A program made the translations under genes and the position numbers. Source: Antrihabitans stalactiti (GTDB taxonomy: Bacteria > Actinomycetota > Actinomycetes > Mycobacteriales > Mycobacteriaceae). Taken from it: 64,000 nucleotides of DNA. The stretch covers positions 360,375 to 424,374 of the forward strand of contig NZ_VCQU01000006.1 in the NCBI RefSeq assembly GCF_012932915.1. Reading direction: 5' to 3'. Each line of letters starts with the position of its first letter. Position 1 is the first letter of the stretch. The notes beneath the pieces are model-generated. The model made no database searches, was not told the DNA's origin, and worked only from the letters and a program-made list of their open reading frames with translations. Below, piece by piece: positions 45,481-52,969 of the stretch.

Positions 45481-46623
45481 TTATCCTCCGCTGTGCATGA
45501 GGTCGGCGCCTGCGGGAACCAGACAATCCTCGGGATCGTCGAGCCAGCCTTCAGGCAGCGCCACGGTGCCCGGTGAACCCTGCCGGCCACGCGGACCCTC
45601 GGCGTCCTTGGGGAACGGAATCGATGGGTCGAGCTGGACCAACAGGTCGTCCAACTCGGCCAAAGTCGACACGAGCGCGAGTGCTACCCGCAGCTCGGAT
45701 CCAGCGGGGAATCCGCGCAGGTACCAGGACACATGCTTGCGGAATTCGCGAAGACCTTTGTCGGGTCCGTGATGGGCGGCGAGCAGCTCGGCGTGCCTGC
45801 GCATGATCACGACGACCTCACCGAGATTCGGCGGTGTCGGTTGGGCGGTCCCGTTCAGGGCCGCACTGAGTTCCGCGAACAGCCACGGCCGGCCGAGACA
45901 ACCACGGCCGACGACTACGCCGTCACAGCCCGTATCGGCCATCATTCGCACTGCATCCTCGGCCGCGAAGATGTCTCCGTTACCGAGCACAGGGATATCG
46001 GTCACATGCGCCTTCAACGCGGCGATTTGTGACCAATCGGCAGTTCCGGAGTATCGCTGTGCGGCGGTCCGGGCATGCAACGCCACTGCGGCGGCGCCTT
46101 CCGCGGCGGCGATTCGACCTGCGTCGAGATGAGTGTGGTTGTTGTCGTCGATTCCGACTCGAAACTTGACGGTCACCGGTACTCGCGTGCCTTCGGTTGC
46201 CTTCACAGCAGCGGCCACGATCCGGCCGAAGAGCGTCCGTTTGTACGGCAGCGCCGCTCCGCCGCCCTTGCGGGTGACTTTGGGGACGGGACAGCCGAAG
46301 TTCATGTCGATGTGATCGGCCATGTTCTCGTCGACGATCATTTTTGCGGCGTCGTAGGTGGTGTCCGGGTTCACTGTGTAGAGCTGCAACGAGCGCGGCG
46401 TCTCGGTGGGGCCGAACGTCGTCATGTGCAACGTCGCAGGCTGACGTTCGACGAGTGCACGTGCGGTGACCATCTCGCACACGTAAAGGCCGGAGACGCT
46501 GCCCGCGCGGTCGATCTCGAGTTCGCGGCACAACGTCCGAAAAGCGACGTTGGTGATGCCTGCCATCGGCGCCAGCACGACCGGGCTGGCGAGCTCGATC
46601 TGGCCGATGCGTAGGGGATTCAC
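45481..46623 (-). CDS. dusB: tRNA-dihydrouridine synthase DusB
   Basis: The 380-residue FMN-dependent enzyme reduces uridines of tRNA. The N-terminus LAPMAGITNVAFR, MNFGCPVPKV with catalytic Cys near 112, the LHARTAAQRYSG substrate loop and GCDGVVVGRG FMN phosphate site are present. The GTG at 46623 with GAGGAG 6-7 nt upstream is chosen; longer readings run through a hairpin between desA and dusB. M. tuberculosis has the same gene order (Rv0823c after desA1). Confidence 0.96.
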   Translation of the reverse strand: MNPLRIGQIELASPVVLAPMAGITNVAFRTLCRELEIDRAGSVSGLYVCEMVTARALVERQPATLHMTTFGPTETPRSLQLYTVNPDTTYDAAKMIVDENMADHIDMNFGCPVPKVTRKGGGAALPYKRTLFGRIVAAAVKATEGTRVPVTVKFRVGIDDNNHTHLDAGRIAAAEGAAAVALHARTAAQRYSGTADWSQIAALKAHVTDIPVLGNGDIFAAEDAVRMMADTGCDGVVVGRGCLGRPWLFAELSAALNGTAQPTPPNLGEVVVIMRRHAELLAAHHGPDKGLREFRKHVSWYLRGFPAGSELRVALALVSTLAELDDLLVQLDPSIPFPKDAEGPRGRQGSPGTVALPEGWLDDPEDCLVPAGADLMHSGG

Positions 46624-46646
46624 ATGCTTCTCCTCGCAAATGCAAC

Positions 46647-46678
46647 TGTGCCCGGCACCGATGACGGTGCCGGGCACA
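46647..46678 (-). terminator. desA terminator-like stem-loop
   Basis: Perfect 14-bp stem, TGTGCCCGGCACCG (46647-46660) and CGGTGCCGGGCACA (46665-46678), with an ATGA loop. It lies 18 nt after the desA stop and 24 nt before the dusB GTG on the minus strand. The run after the stem in the minus direction is only moderately T-rich, so partial read-through into dusB is possible. Confidence 0.75.
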
Positions 46679-46696
46679 ATCTTTCGATCTAGGTTT

Positions 46697-47653
46697 TCAG
46701 GATGCTCGCTGCTCGCGGAGCTTGGCTTCACGAGCAAGCAGGCGGTCGCGCTGCTCTTCGAACTTCACGACGTTGGCTTCCATCTTTTCGAGGAACTTTG
46801 CGAGGTCCTCGCGGATGTTCTCGCCATGCGCACTGAAATCGTTGCGCTCGAAGATGCTCCACTTGCGCAGGACCGGCCACAACACCTCGTCGAGGTGCTG
46901 ACGCAGGTCGTAGATTCCGTGCTTGGCCATGAGGACGCCGTTGCGACGGAAGTTCGGCATACCCGCGCCGGGCATCTGGAAGTTCTGCACGATCAGGTTG
47001 ATCGCGTTCAGCGTCTGATCCGGCGAGAGCTCCAGAGCCGCTTCACAGAGGTTGCGGTAGAAGATCATGTGCAGGTTCTCGTCGGTGGCGATCCGCTGCA
47101 ACATGCGGTCGGCGATCGGGTCGTTGCAGACCTTGCCGGTGTTGCGGTGCGACACGCGCGTGGCCAGCTCCTGGAACGTCACGTATGCGACCGAGTGCAG
47201 GACACCGGGGGCGAGCTCGGCCGGTGTGGCGAACCCGTTCGTCATGTGCTCCATGCGAGCCTGCTCGAGCGCGACCGGATCGACACCACGGGTGACGACC
47301 AGGTAGTCGCGGATCACGATGCCGTGGCGGTTTTCCTCAGCGGTCCAGCGACCGACCCAGGTTCCCCACGCGCCGTCCATCGAGAAGTTCTCGGCGATTT
47401 CGCGGTGGTACGACGGCAGATTGTCCTCCGTGAGGAGGTTGGTGATCATGGCTGCCCGAGCGACCTCGTCGAGCTTCGATTGCCCGAGCTCCCAATCCTC
47501 GCCACCCATGGCGGCAAAGTTGCGGCCCTCGTCCCACGGCACATAGTCGTGCGGATGCCATTCCTTGGCCATGGAGATATGACGATTGACGTTTTCTTCC
47601 GCGACCGGTTGTAGCTCGGTCAGCAGCTCGAGCTGGGATAGATCCCTCGCCAT
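46697..47653 (-). CDS. desA1: acyl-ACP desaturase (DesA1-like)
   Basis: The 318-residue di-iron acyl-[acyl-carrier-protein] desaturase has the ferritin-like iron ligands in WTAEENRHGIVIRDYL near 117-132 and RIATDENLHMIFYRN near 200-215. In mycobacteria DesA1 introduces a double bond in mycolate precursors. The start at ATG 47653 (MARDLSQ) has GAGGGGC upstream. Promoter region contains a GTACTGAGTAC dyad and a DtxR-box-like sequence. Confidence 0.95.
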   Translation of the reverse strand: MARDLSQLELLTELQPVAEENVNRHISMAKEWHPHDYVPWDEGRNFAAMGGEDWELGQSKLDEVARAAMITNLLTEDNLPSYHREIAENFSMDGAWGTWVGRWTAEENRHGIVIRDYLVVTRGVDPVALEQARMEHMTNGFATPAELAPGVLHSVAYVTFQELATRVSHRNTGKVCNDPIADRMLQRIATDENLHMIFYRNLCEAALELSPDQTLNAINLIVQNFQMPGAGMPNFRRNGVLMAKHGIYDLRQHLDEVLWPVLRKWSIFERNDFSAHGENIREDLAKFLEKMEANVVKFEEQRDRLLAREAKLREQRAS

Positions 47654-47685
47654 TGCGTGCCCCTCGATCGATTGCAAATACGTGT

Positions 47686-47745
47686 GTACTGAGTACGTGT
47701 TTCGGCCCAAGGTGGGCTTGTGGTATTTAGGTCAGCCTACGCGAC
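47686..47745 (-). promoter_or_regulatory. desA upstream region: dyad and iron-box-like sequence
   Basis: The dyad GTACT-G-AGTAC lies at 47686-47696, about 33 nt before the desA ATG. Upstream, TTAGGTCAGCCTA at 47727-47739 matches the left two thirds of the IdeR/DtxR consensus but the right arm is poor. Either could control the iron-dependent desaturase (MadR-like or IdeR-like). Both are weak by sequence alone. Confidence 0.35.
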
Positions 47746-47775
47746 CGTAGGTGTTCTGTGAAACGGCGATGCTGA

Positions 47776-48390
47776 CTAACGCTTGCCGCCGCCGAGCAAA
47801 CCACCCAATACATCGCCGAGCGCGCCGCCGGCGTTTCCGCCCAACAATCCACCCAGTACGCCGCCGAGACCGCCTGCGCTGGAGTTGCTGGTCGCGCTAC
47901 GGAGCAGCCCGCCGAGGATGTCGCCGATCGCGCCGCCGGACGATTGCTGCTGCGCGGGTTGTGCGGGTGTCGCGTTGTTGCCGCCGGTCAGTTGCTTCGC
48001 GAGGTAGGCGAGCACGATCGGTGCAAGGATCGGCAGCAGTTGCTTGATGAGCTGGCTGCCTGCGGAGCCAGCGGTGTCGCCCACTGTGTTACCCAGTGCG
48101 CTGACGACCTCGTTCTGGGCGCCACCGAAGATGTTGCTGACGATTTTCGCGCCGTCCGCGGCATCGATCTGATTGACGTCCACGCCGCCGTCGAGCAAGC
48201 TTCCGTGCTGGCCCAGGGCATTTTCGAGGGACGCGGCGCCGTCGGCATCCGCTGCGTTCGCCTGCAATCCGCCGACCAGTGTCGGAAGTGCCGTCTTGAC
48301 GGCGTCGGTCGCAGTGCTTTCGTCTACGCCGAGCTGTTGCGCGATCTGCGCGATCGGAATCTGGGAAAAAAGATCATCGAATGATGCCAT
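47776..48390 (-). CDS. DUF937 domain protein with Gly-rich tail
   Basis: The 204-residue protein has a DUF937 (YidB-like) helical domain over about residues 5-135 (GVDESTATDAVKTALPTLVGGL) followed by a Gly-rich C-terminus with repeated GGLLGG blocks. Function is unknown in this family. The ATG at 48390 (MASFDDLF) gives the family N-terminus. It is divergent from the acyl-CoA-binding protein gene. Confidence 0.8.
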   Translation of the reverse strand: MASFDDLFSQIPIAQIAQQLGVDESTATDAVKTALPTLVGGLQANAADADGAASLENALGQHGSLLDGGVDVNQIDAADGAKIVSNIFGGAQNEVVSALGNTVGDTAGSAGSQLIKQLLPILAPIVLAYLAKQLTGGNNATPAQPAQQQSSGGAIGDILGGLLRSATSNSSAGGLGGVLGGLLGGNAGGALGDVLGGLLGGGKR

Positions 48391-48533
48391 CTGGCCCGCC
48401 TTCTCATGGGCATCCATCTGCGAAATGCCCGCCGGGGCCTGACAATAGTTAACGGACCGGCTCGACGGGAGTGTTTGTCTCATCGCTGCGGGCTACGATT
48501 TCTTTCGTACGTTCACCGTCGAACAGGAGTGCC

Positions 48534-48791
48534 ATGTCGGAGCTCGATGATGCTTTTGCCTTCGCCCAAGAAGACGTGAAGAAGCTCACTGCAAAGCCGA
48601 GCAATGACGATCTGCTCAAGCTGTACGGGTTGTTCAAACAGGCATCGAAAGGCGACGTCGAAGGAAAGAAGCCCGGGCGTTTCGACATGATCAACCGCGC
48701 AAAGTACGAAGGCTGGGAAAAGCTGAAGGGTACGAGCAGCGACGACGCGAAGCAGGCTTACATCGATCTGGTCGCCAAGCTGAGGAGCTGA
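48534..48791 (+). CDS. acyl-CoA-binding protein
   Basis: The 85-residue four-helix ACBP has the diagnostic motifs NDDLLKLYGLFKQAS (residues 25-39), GRFDMINRAKYEGWEKLKG (48-66) and DAKQAYIDLV. It buffers and carries long-chain acyl-CoA in the cytosol. AGGAG precedes the ATG by about 6 nt. The next gene (MmcQ/YjbR) follows after 10 bp. Confidence 0.95.
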   Translation: MSELDDAFAFAQEDVKKLTAKPSNDDLLKLYGLFKQASKGDVEGKKPGRFDMINRAKYEGWEKLKGTSSDDAKQAYIDLVAKLRS

Positions 48792-48801
48792 CCGACGCCA
48801 C

Positions 48802-49170
48802 ATGCCCAGCAACATGGAACGCCTCGAGCAGATCGCGGCAGAACTCCCCGAAGCCGAGCGTGTGGACATCGAAGAATGGGGCGGTCACCCCACGTTCCGC
48901 GTACGCGGCAAGAATTTCGTGTTCAGCGACCTCGACGCGACCGGCATCTCGCTGAAATTGAGCAAAGACGAGGCTGCTGCCGTCGTCGCGACGGATTCGG
49001 CAGTCACGCCGGCCAGCTACGGACTTGGTCGGCACGGTTGGGTCGGCATTTCGATCGATGTTTCCGCCGACGCACAGCGGTGGGTGCAATTGCGCGAATG
49101 GATCCGCACGTCGTACACCTTGGTCGCGCCTCGCAAGCTCGCACGAATCGTGGAGGAGCAGGACGCTTAG
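48802..49170 (+). CDS. MmcQ/YjbR-family protein
   Basis: The 122-residue protein has the CyaY-like fold seen in MmcQ/YjbR (YVERWGGHPTFRVRGKNFVF-like stretch near 24-43, and WIRTSYTLVAPRKLARIV near 98-115). Despite an old DNA-binding label, its role is unknown. It is the second gene of a pair with ACBP and ends one base before the tRNA-Lys gene on the other strand. Confidence 0.85.
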   Translation: MPSNMERLEQIAAELPEAERVDIEEWGGHPTFRVRGKNFVFSDLDATGISLKLSKDEAAAVVATDSAVTPASYGLGRHGWVGISIDVSADAQRWVQLREWIRTSYTLVAPRKLARIVEEQDA

Positions 49171-49243
49171 TGCCCCCTCTCGGGCTCGAACCGAGGACCT
49201 GCGGATTAAAAGTCCGTAGCTCTACCAACTGAGCTAAAGGGGC
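49171..49243 (-). tRNA. tRNA-Lys (TTT)
   Basis: The 73-nt cloverleaf reads 5' GCCCCTTTAGCTCAG on the minus strand. The acceptor stem GCCCCTT pairs with the 3' AGGGGGC, the D-arm is GCTCAGTTGGTAGAGC, the anticodon loop is CTTTTAA (anticodon TTT), and the T-arm contains GGTTCGAGC. The 3' CCA is not encoded (A at 49171 is the discriminator). Confidence 0.97.
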
Positions 49244-49375
49244 GCGGTCGGACAGTCTAATGCGCGGCCGATCGAGGCGAGAACCGCACCCGGGTTACAA
49301 CATTCCGCTGCCGGGCGATGCGGGCTACTGTGACGAACGTCTCCCTACTCCCGCTACCGGATGGGATCAACGACG

Positions 49376-50389
49376 ATGAATCCGTTCAAGACTGTCGGCT
49401 CCGCGGTCACTCGCCCTGTCGCTCTCGTCAACAAGGCGCTCACGCGCCCCAGCTCGCGAACTACGCCCGGTGGTATCGCGCGGCTGTTGAGTCCCAAGCC
49501 GAGTCTCGCTGAGGCGCTGGAGGGGCGGATCGTGATGATCACCGGAGCATCTTCCGGGATCGGCAAGGCCGCCGCGCTCGAGATCGGCCGGGCAGGCGGC
49601 ACGATCGTTCTGGTGGCAAGGGGCGAAGACAAGCTTCGCGAGACCGCAGAGGAGATCCAAGCCAGCGGCGGCACTGCTCACGTGCATCCGTGCGATCTCA
49701 CAGATCTCGAGGCTATTGATGCATTGGTTGCCTCGGTACTCGATAATTACGGCAAGATCGACATCCTAGTGAACAATGCCGGCCGATCAATTCGCCGATC
49801 TTTGACATTGTCGTACGACCGCTTTCACGATTTCGAACGCACAATGCAATTGAATTACTTCGCGCCTCTTCGGTTGATGCTGGGACTGTTACCTGGAATG
49901 CGTGAGCGCCGATTCGGCCAAGTGATCAACATCTCGTCGATCGGAGTGCAGACGCGGGCCCCGCGATTCGCTGCTTACATCGCGTCGAAGTCCGCGCTGG
50001 ACACTGCGTCCGATGCCTTCCAGGCCGAGACCGAGGACGAGGGTGTCCGGTTCACGACGATCCACATGCCCTTGGTGCGGACGCCGATGATCGCGCCCAC
50101 GACCCTCTACGACAACTTCCCAACCTTGAGCCCCGAAGAAGCCGGTCATGTGATCTGCGACGCCATCGTCGAGCGTCCCCGCAGGTACAGCCCAGCGTTC
50201 GGACGAGTGGCAGCGTTCGCCGATTCGATCACGCCAGAGATCATGGACATCGTCCGAAACCGAGGTTTCAAGATGTTTGCTGACTCGCCCGCGGCCACGG
50301 CGACCGCCGGTACGCCCGTCGCCGAGGAACGGAAGGATTCCTCCAGGCAACGGCTGTTCGTTGACATTACGCCGGGTACGCACTGGTAG
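49376..50389 (+). CDS. SDR-family NAD(P)-dependent oxidoreductase
   Basis: The 337-residue short-chain dehydrogenase has the coenzyme motif TGASSGIG near 55-62, NNAG near 133-136 and the catalytic S-Y-K set (SSIG, then YIASK near 185-189). The N-terminal 45 residues are a basic extension, and a C-terminal 60-residue extension follows the core, as in actinobacterial fatty-acyl or cell-envelope lipid reductases. The start at 49376 is preferred over 49361 because of an upstream GGGA; it is uncertain. A stem followed by seven Ts ends the unit. Confidence 0.85.
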   Translation: MNPFKTVGSAVTRPVALVNKALTRPSSRTTPGGIARLLSPKPSLAEALEGRIVMITGASSGIGKAAALEIGRAGGTIVLVARGEDKLRETAEEIQASGGTAHVHPCDLTDLEAIDALVASVLDNYGKIDILVNNAGRSIRRSLTLSYDRFHDFERTMQLNYFAPLRLMLGLLPGMRERRFGQVINISSIGVQTRAPRFAAYIASKSALDTASDAFQAETEDEGVRFTTIHMPLVRTPMIAPTTLYDNFPTLSPEEAGHVICDAIVERPRRYSPAFGRVAAFADSITPEIMDIVRNRGFKMFADSPAATATAGTPVAEERKDSSRQRLFVDITPGTHW

Positions 50390-50407
50390 CCGAAGTCGGC
50401 TTTTTTT
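50388..50407 (+). terminator. intrinsic terminator after SDR gene
   Basis: Stem AGCCG-AAGT-CGGCT followed by seven Ts (50401-50407), overlapping the SDR stop codon. The stem is short (5 bp), but the T-run is ideal. Confidence 0.75.
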
Positions 50408-50409
50408 GC

Positions 50410-50748
50410 GTACAACTGGGAATTAGCCGGACAGTTCAGTTTCTCAGCCGCGCCTTTTGCAGATATTGTGCGGTCAATATCGTTCGAGCGCCGCAGGAGG
50501 CAGCAGTTCGGCTCGGTACCGATTTGACACGAATCGCTCGGGTGCGCACCCCCTGCAGCGCACCCGAGCAGTCAAAACTATACCACCCGGTGTGTTTTAT
50601 GGTTTCTTCGTCATTCCCCGACCACCTGTCGGGAAGGTCGAAGAAAGCCTGATTCGTATCCGGATTTCATTTTCATACTGCGTCTACAGATCGGTTTCCG
50701 AGGGGCCGTCATCCGTAGACGCAACCGAGGTCCGGAGGCGATTGGCGC
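50410..50748. other. 339-bp intergenic region before GBL-receptor-like TetR
   Basis: No convincing gene was found. The region holds a perfect hairpin with 12-bp arms GCTCGGGTGCGC (50536-50547) and GCGCACCCGAGC (50558-50569), a -35-like TTGACA (50524-50529), and the inverted repeat GCGTCTAC (50680-50687) / GTAGACGC (50715-50722) close to the tetR start. The last pair is a candidate operator for the TetR. The middle part is AT-rich compared with neighbours. Any transcript here is speculative. Confidence 0.55.
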
Positions 50749-51405
50749 ATGGCACGGCAGCAAGAGCGGGCACGCCGCACGCGGTCCGCGATCATCGGCT
50801 CGGCTGCGGTCGAGTTCGGTAAGAGTGGGTACACGGCTGCGTCGCTCAATCGAATTCTCGAAGGCTCGCACGCGACAAAAGGCGCGATGTACTTCCATTT
50901 CGATTCGAAGGAAGATCTCGCGCGCGCGGTAATGGATACCGCACTCGAACGTTATGCCGCGACCACCGAAAGGTGGATGGCACGCACAGAGCTGAATCCG
51001 CTGGAAATCTTGCACGGAATGATCGACGAGATTGCATTGCGGTTCGAAACCGACGTCATCGTCCAAGCCGAATTCAGACTCATCATCGAGCCGGATTTCT
51101 ACCCGGACGTCCAGCACGGCGGTGGGCAGGTCTGGGGCAAAGCGGCGTTCGTCCTTGCGTCGCGTGCGAAGGACGCGGGCCTGCTCCGCGACAACGTCGA
51201 TCCGGCCAAGTTCACCCGCAATCTTGCTGCCGTCCTGGCCGGCCAGCGCTACATGGCCGACCTGCTCTCCGAACGCGCCGACATTCGGGATCGGTTCGAA
51301 GAGGCCTATGAGCTCGTCCTCGAAGCGATGGCATCGCCAGAGTGGTTGGCGACGTGGCGAGAGTCCGGCTGGCAGACGAAAGCGAGTCCCGAAGATCTCG
51401 GTTAA
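50749..51405 (+). CDS. TetR/ScbR-like regulator (gamma-butyrolactone receptor type)
   Basis: The 218-residue regulator has the ScbR/ArpA-type N-terminus MARQQERARRTRSAI, a TetR helix-turn-helix over about 28-50 and the family-typical TKGAMYFHF pattern near 43-51. Family members bind autoregulatory lactone signals; a few Rhodococcus butyrolactone systems are known. No lactone synthase (AfsA-like) gene is in the window, so the ligand is unknown. It is followed by a short hairpin and three tRNAs. Confidence 0.8.
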   Translation: MARQQERARRTRSAIIGSAAVEFGKSGYTAASLNRILEGSHATKGAMYFHFDSKEDLARAVMDTALERYAATTERWMARTELNPLEILHGMIDEIALRFETDVIVQAEFRLIIEPDFYPDVQHGGGQVWGKAAFVLASRAKDAGLLRDNVDPAKFTRNLAAVLAGQRYMADLLSERADIRDRFEEAYELVLEAMASPEWLATWRESGWQTKASPEDLG

Positions 51406-51462
51406 GGGCCTTACGCAGCCGGTTTGGGGTTTTGAGCGGTTCTGTCCTAAGCTAACTCAGCT

Positions 51463-51482
51463 CCCAACGGTCAGCCGTTGGG
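51463..51482 (+). terminator. hairpin between TetR and tRNA-Glu
   Basis: Stem CCCAACGG (51463-51470) and CCGTTGGG (51475-51482) with a TCAG loop, 41 nt upstream of the tRNA-Glu. There is no T-tract; it may mark the end of the tetR transcript or a leader stem of the tRNA unit. Confidence 0.45.
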
Positions 51483-51522
51483 GACTGGTTCGCAGTGTGG
51501 AGAGTTCGAAATGCTGCGGCGC

Positions 51523-51595
51523 GCCCCCTTCGTCTAGCGGCCTAGGACGCCGCCCTTTCAAGGCGGTAGCGCGGGTTCGAATCCCGTAGGGGGTA
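51523..51595 (+). tRNA. tRNA-Glu (TTC)
   Basis: 73 nt; starts GCCCCCTTCGTCTAG, anticodon loop CTTTCAA (anticodon TTC), T-loop GGTTCGAATCC, 3' acceptor AGGGGGT with discriminator A. CCA not encoded. First of three plus-strand tRNAs. Confidence 0.97.
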
Positions 51596-51651
51596 CGTTC
51601 GACCAGAGTTGTACAAGTGACACGCAGTAAAAGCAGTAAGCAGGAAAGCAA

Positions 51652-51725
51652 GGCCCTGTGGCGCAGTTGGTTAGCGCGCCGCCCTGTCACGGCGGAGGTC
51701 GCGGGTTCGAGTCCCGTCAGGGTCG
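51652..51725 (+). tRNA. tRNA-Asp (GTC)
   Basis: 74 nt; starts GGCCCTGTGGCGCAGTTGG, anticodon loop CTGTCAC (anticodon GTC), T-loop GGTTCGAGTCC, acceptor closes with CAGGGTC and discriminator G. Confidence 0.97.
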
Positions 51726-51765
51726 CAGTAAAAGGCGATTGGCACCAGAATCCTGGCGCCTATCC

Positions 51766-51842
51766 GGCCAGGTAGCTCAGTTGGTACGAGCGTCCGCCTG
51801 AAAAGCGGAAGGTCGCCGGTTCGATCCCGGCCCTGGCCACCA
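51766..51842 (+). tRNA. tRNA-Phe (GAA)
   Basis: 77 nt including an encoded CCA (51840-51842). It starts GGCCAGGTAGCTCAG; the anticodon loop CTGAAAA gives GAA, the T-loop is GGTTCGATCCC and the acceptor closes CCTGGCC-A. Confidence 0.97.
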
Positions 51843-51849
51843 CAAGTAC

Positions 51850-51942
51850 CTACATGCCCGGCATCTGCATCGGCGGCATCACGCCCATACTGTGCAGCCA
51901 CATCATCAGTTGGTGGCACGCCCACATAATTTGTTGCGACAT
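51850..51942 (-). CDS. Met-rich 30-residue miniprotein (candidate)
   Basis: On the minus strand an ATG at 51942 opens 30 codons beginning MSQQIMWACHQ and ending PMQMPGM; nine of 30 residues are Met, plus two Trp, two His and one Cys. GAGGGG lies about 9 nt upstream. The stop is 8 bp from the tRNA-Phe end on the other strand. The frame upstream stays open to a TAG about 39 nt earlier. Such composition suggests Cu(I)/Ag(I) binding or a membrane-associated peptide, but coding status is unproven. Confidence 0.5.
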   Translation of the reverse strand: MSQQIMWACHQLMMWLHSMGVMPPMQMPGM

Positions 51943-52158
51943 CGCGATCAGCCCCTCGGCTCGTTCTTCGGATTTCTTGAGCTAAGCGTTCACCGAAGGA
52001 CTCGAGGCGGGTAAGCGCTGTTGTGCCCGAACGAGAGGGGCAATAGTCCCTTCTCCACACATCCAGTGCATCTGAACGTTCGTGCGTTGCACAGAGCGGA
52101 ATAGCGACCAGCCGCGAGGAGTTCGCTCGAAGGACAACACCTTCGAGAGGATTCCGGA

Positions 52159-52929
52159 ATGCCGATTGCCACAGCCCGATTCGACGGCAAGATCGCCCTG
52201 GTTACCGGCGGCAGCAGCGGAATGGGGTTGGCCACGGCCCGCCGATTGCTCGATGAGGGCGCCCAGGTGGTGATCGCCGCGCGCGGCAAACCCGGTCTGG
52301 ATGCTGCGGTCGAAGAGTTGAACGCGGGGGACCGGGTACACGCTGTCTCCGCTGACGTTGCCGATTCGTCGGACCTCGATGGCCTGGTCGACGTGATCGC
52401 TGCCCAGCACGGCCGCCTCGACGTTGTGTTCGCCAACGCGGGTGTCGGCGCCTTTGCCCCGATCACCGATATCACCGAGGCGGAACTCGACCGCGTGATC
52501 TCGACCAACTTCAAGGGAGTCTTTCTGACGATCCAGAAGACACTTCCTCTGCTCGCCGACGGCGGCGCTATCGTCGTCAATTCGTCCTGGGCGGTCCACC
52601 GTGGTGTCCCGGCTGCCTCGCTCTACTCGGCCACGAAGGCCGCTGTCCTCAGCCTCGCGCAATCGCTTGCTGCGGAACTTGCCCCACGGAAGATCCGCGT
52701 CAACTCCATCAGCCCCGGCTACATCGAGACACCGTCCTACCGGGCCAACGTCTCCGATGCGGCCAAGGCTGCTGCGGTCCAGGCGGTTGCGGCAGGCCGG
52801 CTCGGCACGTCGGAGGACATCGCCGCAGCGGTGGCCTTCTTGGCCTCCGACGAGGCTTCCTACCTCAACGGTCAGGACCTGCTTATCGACGGCGGCCTCA
52901 TCGCTGCCATCCCTGCCACCATGTTGTGA
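52159..52929 (+). CDS. SDR-family oxidoreductase (classical)
   Basis: The 256-residue classical SDR has TGGSSGMG near 17-24, the NAG motif in FANAGVG near 93-99, the catalytic Ser near 141 (NSSWAVHRG) and YSATK near 154-158. It ends with the ASYLNGQDLLIDGG motif common to this class. It is preceded by about 215 bp with no other feature, and its stop TGA is the start of repeat B copy 2. The substrate is unknown. Confidence 0.92.
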   Translation: MPIATARFDGKIALVTGGSSGMGLATARRLLDEGAQVVIAARGKPGLDAAVEELNAGDRVHAVSADVADSSDLDGLVDVIAAQHGRLDVVFANAGVGAFAPITDITEAELDRVISTNFKGVFLTIQKTLPLLADGGAIVVNSSWAVHRGVPAASLYSATKAAVLSLAQSLAAELAPRKIRVNSISPGYIETPSYRANVSDAAKAAAVQAVAAGRLGTSEDIAAAVAFLASDEASYLNGQDLLIDGGLIAAIPATML

Positions 52930-52965
52930 GTCTTTTTGGAGTCCCTGGACTCCAAAAAGACTCAC
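52926..52965. terminator. bidirectional terminator-like palindrome, repeat family B copy 2
   Basis: Perfect 18-bp arms, GTGAGTCTTTTTGGAGTC and its complement, around a CCTG-like centre. It is almost identical to copy 1 at 7030-7069. It contains the SDR stop codon (52927-52929) and lies 4 bp before the stop of the convergent phosphoesterase gene. Confidence 0.85.
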
Positions 52966-52969
52966 GAGG

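Noticed and set aside
50457..50822. 121-codon plus frame across the intergenic region before tetR
   Set aside because: It runs through a perfect hairpin and into tetR in another frame; composition is not protein-like and there is no ribosome site.
51671..52060. 129-codon minus frame near the tRNA cluster
   Set aside because: It would overlap two tRNA genes on the other strand. Only the short Met-rich ORF in this interval is kept, with low confidence.
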